Of a stretch of 64,000 bases of DNA, positions 9,078-16,407 are shown piece after piece. The notes below the pieces were generated by a model. The model searched no databases and was not told the origin of the DNA. It saw only the letters and a program-made list of their open reading frames with translations. The translations under genes and the position numbers were made by a program. Source of the DNA: Devosia enhydra (lineage in GTDB: Bacteria; Pseudomonadota; Alphaproteobacteria; Rhizobiales; Devosiaceae); NCBI RefSeq assembly GCF_900119845.1, contig NZ_FPKU01000001.1:330883-394882 (forward strand), written 5' to 3'. Positions within the stretch are counted from its first letter, which is position 1, and each line of letters begins with the position of its first letter.

Positions 9078-9456
9078 CGCGCCGTCACTTCCCGGGCCAT
9101 GCGGCCCCATTTACTTCCGCGCCGACGCAGCCTACAAAGCCCGCCTGTCGTTCGCCTACACGGCGATGAGCATCAGGGCAAGTCCGGATGGCGCTGGCTG
9201 TCTCCGCAGCATCGATCGGGATGAGGGCGCGCGCCGCAGGCGCCGTCGCTATTGGGCTCTTCCCGATGGCCGCCTAGCGGCCGGGAAGAGCGGATCGAAA
9301 GCCCGCCGCATCGCGCGGCACAGGCCCTGTCGGGCCATTCATCCTTTACGAACCACAATTCCGCGATAATCGCGGAGTCCCCTGATCAGGACCGGCCCGG
9401 GCTGCGCAGAGGCGCGCCGCCGGTCGATCTGGCCGCTCTGGCCGCCGAGGAGCATC
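9078..9456. promoter_or_regulatory. Divergent intergenic region with three palindromes
   Basis: 379 nt without a convincing gene between the leftward glycosyltransferase and the rightward aminotransferase. It holds a strong hairpin at 9256-9291 (arms GCTCTTCCC/GGGAAGAGC and inner GGCCGC/GCGGCC, apex CTA), a 7-bp inverted repeat TCCGCGA-TAA-TCGCGGA at 9360-9376, and the perfect 10-bp palindrome CCTGATCAGG at 9381-9390. Both genes' promoters must be here. A GAGGAG ribosome-binding sequence precedes the aminotransferase ATG. Confidence 0.6.
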
Positions 9457-10680
9457 ATGTCTTACGATTTTCACCGCATCCGCCGCCTCCCGCCTTATGT
9501 GTTCGCCCATATCGACCCCATCAAGGCCAAGGCGCGCGCCAATGGCGTGGATGTCATCGATCTGGGCATGGGCAACCCCGATATGCCCACCCCGCAGCAC
9601 ATCGTCGACAAACTCAAGGAGACGGTGAAAGACCCGCGCACCCACCGCTATTCCTCGTCCCGCGGCATTCCGGGGCTGCGCAAGGCGCAGGCGAGCTATT
9701 ATGGCCGCCGCTTCGGGGTGAAGCTCAATCCCGATACCCAGGTGGTGGCGACGCTGGGGTCCAAGGAAGGCTTCGCCAACATGGCCTCGGCCATCACCGC
9801 CCCGGGCGATGTGGTGCTGGTGCCCAACCCCACCTATCCCATCCATTCCTTCGGCTTCATCATGTCGGGCGGCGTCGTGCGCTCCATGCCGGCCGATCCC
9901 AATGAAGATTTCATGCGCTCGCTCGATCGGGCCGTGCGCCACTCGATCCCCAAGCCCATCGCGCTGGTGCTGAACTATCCGGCCAACCCCACCGCCTACA
10001 CGGCCACTCTCGATTTCTACAAGGAAGTCGTGGCCTATTGTAAGGCGCACAACATTTTCATCCTCTCCGATCTCGCCTATTCCGAGATCTATTTCGATGG
10101 CGAGGTGCCGCCTTCGGTGCTCGAGGTGCCGGGCGCCATCGACATCACCGTCGAGTTCACCTCGATGTCCAAGACCTATTCGATGCCCGGCTGGCGCGTC
10201 GGCTTTGCGGTGGGCAATGAGCGGCTGATCGCGGCTCTGGCGCGGGTCAAGTCCTATCTCGATTACGGCGCCTTCACCCCCATCCAGGTGGCCGCCGCCG
10301 CCGCCCTCAATGGCGATGATTCGGTCATTTCCGATGTGCGCGAGATCTATCAGGCGCGCCGCGACGTGATGGTCGAGAGCTTCGGCCGCGCCGGCTGGGC
10401 TCTGCCCTCGCCCAAGGCCACCATGTTCATCTGGTCGCCCATCCCCGACCAGTATGCCCATCTGGGCTCGCTCGAATTTGCCAAGCTCCTCATCCAGGAG
10501 ACAGGCGTGGCCGTGGCGCCCGGCGTCGGCTTCGGCGAATATGGCGACCAGTATGTCCGCCTCGCCCTCGTCGAGAACGAGCAGCGCATCCGCCAGGCGG
10601 CCCGCAACATCAAGAAGTTCCTCAGCACCGGAGCCAGCGGCCGCAGCAACGTCGTCCCGCTGCCCCAGGCTGCCGGCTGA
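9457..10680 (+). CDS. PLP-dependent aminotransferase (AlaC / LL-DAP-aminotransferase-like)
   Basis: 407-residue class I/II fold-type I aminotransferase, probably making alanine or a related amino acid. The N-terminal R-R-L-P-P-Y-V-F and D-L-G-M-G-N-P-D-M-P-T-P are typical of the AlaC/YfdZ group often annotated as LL-diaminopimelate aminotransferase. The PLP Schiff-base lysine is Lys239 in S-M-S-K-T-Y-S-M-P-G-W-R. ATG 9457 follows GAGGAG. The next gene starts 2 nt after the stop, and homoserine dehydrogenase follows. In Alphaproteobacteria this aminotransferase commonly precedes hom and glpX, as here, pointing to an aspartate-family amino acid context. Confidence 0.86.
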   Translation: MSYDFHRIRRLPPYVFAHIDPIKAKARANGVDVIDLGMGNPDMPTPQHIVDKLKETVKDPRTHRYSSSRGIPGLRKAQASYYGRRFGVKLNPDTQVVATLGSKEGFANMASAITAPGDVVLVPNPTYPIHSFGFIMSGGVVRSMPADPNEDFMRSLDRAVRHSIPKPIALVLNYPANPTAYTATLDFYKEVVAYCKAHNIFILSDLAYSEIYFDGEVPPSVLEVPGAIDITVEFTSMSKTYSMPGWRVGFAVGNERLIAALARVKSYLDYGAFTPIQVAAAAALNGDDSVISDVREIYQARRDVMVESFGRAGWALPSPKATMFIWSPIPDQYAHLGSLEFAKLLIQETGVAVAPGVGFGEYGDQYVRLALVENEQRIRQAARNIKKFLSTGASGRSNVVPLPQAAG

Positions 10681-10682
10681 TC

Positions 10683-11900
10683 ATGCAGGGGGCGGCCGAG
10701 GACATCTTCGCCGCCCCCGCCTTCACGCCTTTGCGCCAGCGCTGGGCGCTCGGCCTTTCGATCTTCTTTGCGCTGCTGTTTCTCGTCGGCGCCATCGCCG
10801 TCTGGCATCGCTTCCCCGACGAATTCTATTCGTGGACAGAACTGATGCTCTCCTATGCCGGCGGCTTCATGCGCCGCGGCCTTCTGGGAGAGCTGGCCTG
10901 GCAACTGCGCCACGTCATTTCTCCCCAACTGCTGCTGACCGCTCTTGTCTGGCTCGCCCATACCGCGGTCGCCATCTGGTTCGTGCGCCTCGTCCTCGGC
11001 CGGCCCGGCCTTGCGAGCCTGATGTTCCTCTTTTCCCCGGCGCTCCTGCTGCTGCCGCTTTATGATTTCGAGGCTTTCGCCCGCAAAGATGCGTTCATCG
11101 TCCTCGCCGTCTGCCTGTCGATCTCGGCGGCGCGCCATGTGCGCGCGCTCGGGCTCGCCATCGCCCTCATCATCCTCGCCTTCACGATTGCCGGGCTCAT
11201 CCACGAACTGGCCTTCTTCTACATGCCGCTGGCGCTGGTCCCCATCGCGCTGCGGCTCCATCACACGCGCGGGCCTCGGGCGCTGTGGCCGCTCGCGCTC
11301 GGCACGGCCGCCTATCTCGCCTTGATGCTGGGCTTCTCCATCGTCTTCAAGGGCGATGCCGGCGATGGCGCCCTGATGATCGAGACCTGGCGGCAACTCT
11401 ATCCTGGGGCCTTCAGCGAATGGCCCGGCGCCTTCGGCTTCATCGGCAATTCGCTGGGGCAGGGGCTGGCGCTGCAGGCGTTCTTTGTCGGCCGCTTCCA
11501 GTCCTGGGGTGCCTATGGGATGGGCCTGCTCCTCACGCTCTTGCCGCTGCTGCTCTATCTGCCGGGTCGGGGGCTTGATCGGCATTTCGATCATCGCCTG
11601 CTGCGCATCGGGCTCGTGCTCGCGATCGTGAGTGCGCTCATGCCCTTCGTCATCGCCGGGGATTGGGGGCGCATCATCAACATGTTCGGGCTTTCGCTCG
11701 GCGCGCTGGTCCTGTCGCTGCGCCCCACCGAAGCCGGCCCCGATGCCGATGGCTGGTGGCGCGCGAGCCCCGGTGCCTTCTGGGCCGGCTGGGCGCTGTT
11801 CGGCCTTTACGTCCTCTCCTGGCGCATCCGGCATTCGTCGCCCGAAGATATTGCGCTTATGCCCGGCACGATTTTCCTGATATTCGGTCTTGCGCCGTGA
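10683..11900 (+). CDS. Multi-pass inner-membrane protein of unknown function
   Basis: 405 residues with about ten hydrophobic segments spread from residue 22 to the C-terminus and short, Arg-rich loops (for example G-G-F-M-R-R-G-L-L-G-E-L). No family was recognised with certainty. The architecture and aromatic-rich loop after the first helix recall EpsG-like or polyprenol-linked glycosyltransferase membrane proteins, but no catalytic motif supports that. It begins 2 nt after the aminotransferase stop and ends before the hom start, so it probably shares their transcript. It is an insertion into the usual aminotransferase-hom-glpX order. Confidence 0.7.
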   Translation: MQGAAEDIFAAPAFTPLRQRWALGLSIFFALLFLVGAIAVWHRFPDEFYSWTELMLSYAGGFMRRGLLGELAWQLRHVISPQLLLTALVWLAHTAVAIWFVRLVLGRPGLASLMFLFSPALLLLPLYDFEAFARKDAFIVLAVCLSISAARHVRALGLAIALIILAFTIAGLIHELAFFYMPLALVPIALRLHHTRGPRALWPLALGTAAYLALMLGFSIVFKGDAGDGALMIETWRQLYPGAFSEWPGAFGFIGNSLGQGLALQAFFVGRFQSWGAYGMGLLLTLLPLLLYLPGRGLDRHFDHRLLRIGLVLAIVSALMPFVIAGDWGRIINMFGLSLGALVLSLRPTEAGPDADGWWRASPGAFWAGWALFGLYVLSWRIRHSSPEDIALMPGTIFLIFGLAP

Positions 11901-11955
11901 TGGACCGGTCGATTGCCTATTGACGGATAGGCCTGTTCCTATTCATCTGCCGGCC

Positions 11956-13464
11956 ATGAGCGACATCCAGAGTTTCCGCCAGTCCGTCGAGGCCTTCATC
12001 GCCAGCCGCGGCTGGACCCCCACCCGGTTCGGCCGTGCCATAGCCGGCGATCCGCTGTTCGTCTTCGATCTGCGCGAAGGCCGCGAGCCGCGCAGCGAGA
12101 CCCGCCAGCGAATCCTGCGCGCCATGCAGGACATGGCCGAAACCGGCGACACCGCGCCCTTGCGCATCGGCGTCGCCGGGCTGGGCAATGTCGGGGCGAC
12201 CCTTGTGCGCATCCTGCAAAAGGATGGCGACATTCTCGCCCGCAAGCTCGGCCGCCGGTTGGTCGTCACCGCCGTTGCCGCCCGGTCCCGTTCGCGCGAT
12301 CGCGGCATCGATACCGCCGACATCACCTGGTTCGATGATCCGGTGGCGCTGGCCAAATCCGATGGCATCGATCTCTTCGTCGAGCTCATCGGCGGGGAAG
12401 ATGGGCCGGCGCTCGCTTCCGTCAAGGCCGCGCTCGAGCTCGGCCGCCCGGTCGTTACGGCCAACAAGGCGTTGCTGGCCCGTCATGGCGTGGCGCTCGC
12501 CCGCGTCGCCGAGGAGAGCGGCGCCCAGCTCGGTTTCGAGGCGGCGGTAGCCGGGGGCATTCCCGTCATCAAGACGCTGCGCGAGGGCCTCGGCTCGGCC
12601 CGTATCGCACGCGTCTATGGCATCATGAACGGCACCTGCAACTACATCCTTACCCGCATGGGCAATGAGGGAATCTCCTTTGCCGAATGCCTCAAGGATG
12701 CGCAGGCGCTCGGCTATGCCGAGGCCGACCCGAGCTTTGACGTCGAGGGCTACGACACCGCCCACAAGCTCGCCATCCTCGCCAGCCTCTGCTTTGGCTG
12801 CGAGATCGCTCCCGACGAAATCCTCGTCGAGGGCATCACCGGCATCACCCAGGCCGACATCAAGGTGGCGGCTGATCTGGGCTATCGCATCAAGCTGCTC
12901 GGCATCGCCCAGCGCAGCCCGGAGGGTATCGAGCAGCGCGTGCATCCCACCCTCGTGCCGCGCTCCAGCGCCATTGCCGGGGTCGATGGCGTGCTTAATG
13001 CCATCGCGCTCGAAACCGATCATGTGCACGAGCTGCTCCTCGCCGGCCCCGGCGCCGGCGGCCCGCCCACCGCATCCTCCGTGCTCTCGGATATTCTCGA
13101 TATCGCGCGCGGCACCCGCGTGCCGCCGCTGGGCGTCCCCAGCCATGAGCTCACCCCTTATCGCCGCGCGCCGATGCGCGCCCATGAGGGCGGCTATTAC
13201 ATCCGACTAAATGCCAAGGACGTGCCCGGTGCGCTTGCTGCTATAGCCAGTCGCATGGGGGAAAGCGGCATTTCGCTCGAAAGCGTCATCCAGCGGCCAG
13301 ATCTTCAGGTTACCGCCGAGGAGGGTGGTGGCGCTGGCACGCGGACGGTGATTCTGCTGACCCACTCCACCTTCGAGGCGGTGGTGCGCGAGACCATTGC
13401 GCGCATTGCCGGCGATGGTTTCACCGTGGGTGAGCCCCAGCTCATCCGCATCGAGGCGCTCTAG
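11956..13464 (+). CDS. hom: Homoserine dehydrogenase with N-terminal HTH-like extension
   Basis: NAD(P)H-dependent reduction of aspartate semialdehyde to homoserine. From residue 60 on it is standard: the Rossmann motif G-V-A-G-L-G-N-V-G, the substrate region N-G-T-C-N-Y-I-L-T-R-M, and a C-terminal ACT regulatory domain. At 502 aa it is about 65 residues longer than usual. Residues 3-56 (A-F-I-A-S-R-G-W-T-P-T-R-F-G-R ... F-V-F-D-L-R-E-G-R-E-P-R) look like a small helix-turn-helix protein that many Alphaproteobacteria encode separately. ATG 11956 starts this block; an upstream TTG at 11890 overlaps the previous gene and is less likely. Internal ATGs at 12124 and 12133 would give a conventional enzyme. 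Confidence 0.9.
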   Translation: MSDIQSFRQSVEAFIASRGWTPTRFGRAIAGDPLFVFDLREGREPRSETRQRILRAMQDMAETGDTAPLRIGVAGLGNVGATLVRILQKDGDILARKLGRRLVVTAVAARSRSRDRGIDTADITWFDDPVALAKSDGIDLFVELIGGEDGPALASVKAALELGRPVVTANKALLARHGVALARVAEESGAQLGFEAAVAGGIPVIKTLREGLGSARIARVYGIMNGTCNYILTRMGNEGISFAECLKDAQALGYAEADPSFDVEGYDTAHKLAILASLCFGCEIAPDEILVEGITGITQADIKVAADLGYRIKLLGIAQRSPEGIEQRVHPTLVPRSSAIAGVDGVLNAIALETDHVHELLLAGPGAGGPPTASSVLSDILDIARGTRVPPLGVPSHELTPYRRAPMRAHEGGYYIRLNAKDVPGALAAIASRMGESGISLESVIQRPDLQVTAEEGGGAGTRTVILLTHSTFEAVVRETIARIAGDGFTVGEPQLIRIEAL

Positions 13465-13475
13465 CCCGCTTCCAG

Positions 13476-13496
13476 GCGAACCGGCGACCGGTTCGC
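13476..13496. repeat. Perfect hairpin after hom
   Basis: GCGAACCGG-CGA-CCGGTTCGC, 9-bp arms and a 3-nt loop, 12 nt downstream of the hom stop. There is no T-run, so it is more like a REP-type palindrome or an mRNA 3'-end stabiliser than a classical terminator. Confidence 0.6.
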
Positions 13497-13574
13497 GATC
13501 GGGATGCGCAGCAAGAAGGCGGCGCCAGTCGAGCCTGCCGGGGCCCTTGGCTTTGGCGGGGGGCAGAGGCAGTG

Positions 13575-14558
13575 ATGACGCTCAGGAAGACCGAAACCGC
13601 CCGCAGCCCCGCCCTCATCGACCGTTCGCTGACCCTTGAACTCGTGCGCGTCACCGAGCGCGCCGCGATCGCCGCTGCCGCCTGGCGCGGCAAGGGGCAG
13701 GAGAAATCGGCGGATGGCGCCGCCGTCGAGGCGATGCGCGCCGAACTCGAGCGGGTCCACATTTCGGGTCGCATCGTCATCGGCGAGGGCGAGCGCGACG
13801 AAGCGCCGATGCTCTATATCGGCGAGCAGGTCGGGTCGGGCGACGGGCCGGAGGTCGATATCGCCGTCGATCCGCTCGAAGGCACCACGCTCTGCGCCAA
13901 GAACCAGCCCGATTCCATCTGCGTGCTGGCGATGGCCGAGCGGGGCGGCCTGCTGAACGCGCCCGATGTCTATATGCAAAAGATCGCGGTGGGGCCCAAC
14001 TATCCGCCCGGCGTCGTCGATATCGATGCCTCCGCGCTCGACAATGTGCGTGCGCTTGCCGCCGCCAAGGGCGTGCCGGTGGCCGAAATCACCGCCTGCG
14101 TGCTCGACCGGCCCCGCCACGGCGCCCTCATCGAGGATCTGCGCTCGGCCGGCTGCGCCATCAAGCTGATCTCCGATGGCGACATCGCCGGCATCATCCA
14201 TGCGGTCAATACCGAGGATACCGGCATCGATATCTATCTGGGCTCGGGTGGGGCACCCGAAGGCGTGCTGGCGGCCGCCGCGCTGCGCTGTATCGGCGGG
14301 CAGATGCAGGGGCGGCTCATCCTCGACAGCGCCGAAAAGCGTGCGCGCGCCCGCCGCATGAGCATCACCGATCCCGATCGTCGCTACAGCGTCGGTGATC
14401 TGGCCTCGGGCGACGTGCTCTTTGCCGCCACCGGCGTCACCGATGGCACGCTGCTCGCAGGGGTCAGATATCGCCAGAACGCGGTGCGTACGTCCACCAT
14501 CGTCATGCGCTCCTGGAGCCAGACGGTGCGCTGGATCACTGCCCAGCACGCCCGCTGA
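13575..14558 (+). CDS. glpX: Class II fructose-1,6-bisphosphatase
   Basis: GlpX hydrolyses fructose-1,6-bisphosphate to fructose-6-phosphate in gluconeogenesis. 327 aa, normal length. The metal/phosphate motif V-D-P-L-E-G-T-T is near residue 97, preceded by the G-E-G-E-R-D-E-A-P segment (about 71-79). The C-terminal region has S-G-G-A-P-E-G-V and D-L-A-S-G-D. I use the ATG at 13575; a GTG directly before it (13572) is also possible. Located 110 nt after hom and ending 1 nt into the next gene. Confidence 0.93.
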   Translation: MTLRKTETARSPALIDRSLTLELVRVTERAAIAAAAWRGKGQEKSADGAAVEAMRAELERVHISGRIVIGEGERDEAPMLYIGEQVGSGDGPEVDIAVDPLEGTTLCAKNQPDSICVLAMAERGGLLNAPDVYMQKIAVGPNYPPGVVDIDASALDNVRALAAAKGVPVAEITACVLDRPRHGALIEDLRSAGCAIKLISDGDIAGIIHAVNTEDTGIDIYLGSGGAPEGVLAAAALRCIGGQMQGRLILDSAEKRARARRMSITDPDRRYSVGDLASGDVLFAATGVTDGTLLAGVRYRQNAVRTSTIVMRSWSQTVRWITAQHAR

Positions 14559-14926
14559 TGCCCCGCCGCAGCGATGCCGAGGCCGTCGCCGACTGGCTCG
14601 CGGGGCTCGATCCCCCGCGCCGCCCGCTGGTCGATGCGCTGCGGTCCGCCATCCTCGCGGCCGGCCCGACTCTTTCGGAACGCATCAAGTGGAATGCGCC
14701 GAGCTATCATCGCGACGGCATCGATCTGGGGGCCATGAACCTGCGCGAGCCTCAGAGCCTGCGTCTGGTGGTCGTCTATCCCCACGGCGCCCCCACCGAC
14801 CGCTTCGGCCTCCTCGAAGGCGACTGGCCCGACCGCCGCATCATGGGTTTCACCTCGCCCGAGGATATCGCGACCAAGTCGCCAGCCCTGTCTCAGGTCA
14901 TAGCCGACTGGCTCGCCCGCGCCTGA
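14558..14926 (+). CDS. DUF1801 (YdhG-like) domain protein
   Basis: 122-residue single-domain protein of the DUF1801/YdhG fold. The signature E-R-I-K-W-N-A-P-S-Y is at about residues 41-50, and the region ending G-F-T-S-P-E-D-I is typical. Its biochemical role is unknown. ATG overlaps the glpX stop, so it is translated from the same mRNA. Confidence 0.8.
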   Translation: MPRRSDAEAVADWLAGLDPPRRPLVDALRSAILAAGPTLSERIKWNAPSYHRDGIDLGAMNLREPQSLRLVVVYPHGAPTDRFGLLEGDWPDRRIMGFTSPEDIATKSPALSQVIADWLARA

Positions 14927-15057
14927 TCCGCACCCATCTTCCAATCTCCGATATCATTCCTGCCACTGAGGAATTTCTGTTCTCAGGGCGAGCACCGCAA
15001 ACGGAGGTCCCTGCTTTCGCAGGGACGACAGTGTAAAGCGGCGGCACAGCCGGCGCT

Positions 15058-15114
15058 TTACCTCTCCCCTGGGGGGAGAGGTCGGCGCGTAGCGCCGGGT
15101 GAGGGGGCCTTGCC
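15058..15114 (+). repeat. Dispersed intergenic palindromic repeat, basic unit
   Basis: A CTCTCCC...GGGAGAG palindrome followed by GGCGCG-TA-GCGCC and GGGTGAGGGGGCCTTGCC. A second basic copy lies at 46346-46402, and two expanded copies at 36901-37044 and 46143-46286 share both ends of this unit. Confidence 0.75.
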
Positions 15115-15265
15115 ACAGGCGAGATCGCGGGCCCCTCACCTTGTCCGTCTCCCCGGCAGGGAGAGGGGACGCAGGGGCCAAGGCATCCAGGCGCCAAAAC
15201 ACAGAGCCCTCATGGTGAGGAGCGGCGCTAGCCGCGTCTCGAACCATGGGGGCGGCGCCCCCCAA

Positions 15266-15298
15266 ACAAAAAGCCGGGCCTCTTTCGAAGCCCGGCTC
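15266..15298 (-). terminator. Rho-independent terminator of the Tim44-like gene
   Basis: Stem AGCCGGGC (15272-15279) / GCCCGGCT (15290-15297), followed on the minus strand by TTTTTG. It lies 23 nt after the stop of the leftward gene. Confidence 0.8.
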
Positions 15299-15320
15299 GA
15301 TCATTCGCGCTAAAGCCCGA

Positions 15321-16307
15321 TTACGGCTCTTGCACCGCCGAGAGCAGCCACTCGCCGCCGCGCTCGCGGCGGAAGGTCCAGATCTCGGTGGTGGCGCTCA
15401 GCTCTTCGGATCCCGAGACGATCGCGCCGCTCGCTACGTTCCGCATCACGTCGCGCGATTCGTAGCGCAGCGCCACGGTCGCGTAGTCGACATTGCCCTC
15501 GGTCCAGGCCTCGGCCACGCTGCCATCGAGCAGCTTGACGTCATAGACCTCGTTGCGCACGCCATTGGCGGCGTTTTCCTCGAGTTCTTCGCTGAGAAAG
15601 CCGAGCACTTCCGGCGTCGTCAGGGCGGCGAGGCGCTGCCGGTCGGCATGCGAAAACGCATCCTGCACCGCCGAGAGCCGGCCTTCGAACAGCGCCAGGT
15701 CGGCGTCGCTGACTTCATAGACGCTCGTCGACGGCCGGCTGGCGGCGCTGCCTCCACCAAGGCCGAAGCCGCTGAACGGCTTGCCGCCAAAGCCCGTGGC
15801 GCCAGCGTTCGGCGCGCGCGGCGCCTCGAACTTGAAGCCCTGGGCGGGCTTGGGTCCGCCCGCTGCCGCCAGCTTGCGGCGGCCGAAAAAGGCCAGCGCC
15901 AGCCAGACGAGGCCGCCGATCAGCACCACCTGGAACAGCAGCGACAAAAGCCCGCCGATCCCGCCGAAGCCCGCGCCCATCAGCAGGCCGAAAAGCCCGC
16001 CGATGAAGAGCCCGCGCATCAGCCCGCCACTGAAGAGGCCGGGCGCGCGCTGGCCGGCGGCCGGGGTGGCGCTGGCGGCGCGATTGGACGTCGAGGGTTC
16101 GGCGGTGGTGCGCTGCACCGGCGCCGTCGTCGTCGGCGAGGTGCGGGTCGCCGGCACGCTTTCGGTCGTGCGCACGCCGCGATTACCGAAACCACCAAGG
16201 CCGCCGCCCATGCGACGCGCCTCGGCCGTATCGATGGTCACCATCGAGAATACCACCAGCAGGCTGGCAAAGAGCGAAAAGAGCCGGAACTTGCCGGAAG
16301 TGAACAT
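15321..16307 (-). CDS. Tim44-like domain membrane protein
   Basis: 328 residues. An N-terminal signal or anchor (about residues 8-30) is followed by a Gly/Arg/Thr-rich stretch, then two Gly-rich hydrophobic segments (G-L-M-R-G-L-F-I-G-G-L-F-G and a following helix). The C-terminal Tim44-like domain (about 190-328) has the cystatin-like fold related to the mitochondrial presequence translocase subunit. In bacteria these are envelope proteins of poorly known function. The ATG at 16307 begins a classical signal sequence; an upstream opening to 16688 runs over recJ and is rejected. Divergent from recJ, with 100 nt between. Confidence 0.85.
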   Translation of the reverse strand: MFTSGKFRLFSLFASLLVVFSMVTIDTAEARRMGGGLGGFGNRGVRTTESVPATRTSPTTTAPVQRTTAEPSTSNRAASATPAAGQRAPGLFSGGLMRGLFIGGLFGLLMGAGFGGIGGLLSLLFQVVLIGGLVWLALAFFGRRKLAAAGGPKPAQGFKFEAPRAPNAGATGFGGKPFSGFGLGGGSAASRPSTSVYEVSDADLALFEGRLSAVQDAFSHADRQRLAALTTPEVLGFLSEELEENAANGVRNEVYDVKLLDGSVAEAWTEGNVDYATVALRYESRDVMRNVASGAIVSGSEELSATTEIWTFRRERGGEWLLSAVQEP

Positions 16308-16407
16308 ATACGGGGTCCCCCCTTCAAAGGTCTGCCGATATATGGGGGCACCGGCGCCAGAACGGTAGACGTCTTTCCGCCGCATCCTGAATTTTTCCAT
16401 AGGCTTC

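Larger units (their letters stand above)
14927..15320. repeat. Gene-free stretch with palindromic repeat elements
   Basis: About 390 nt with no credible gene. Contents: a perfect inverted repeat GTCCCTGC-TTTC-GCAGGGAC at 15007-15026, of the class found in many copies in rhizobial and sphingomonad genomes; a basic CCTCTCCC/GGGAGAGG-GTCGG repeat unit at 15058-15114; a second, inverted-looking GAGGGG/CCCCTC-rich block at 15130-15180; and a rho-independent terminator at its right end. Confidence 0.7.

Noticed and set aside
9173..9358. Small minus-strand gene in the glycosyltransferase-aminotransferase gap
   Set aside because: It runs through the strong hairpin at 9256-9291, has no ribosome-binding site and resembles no family.
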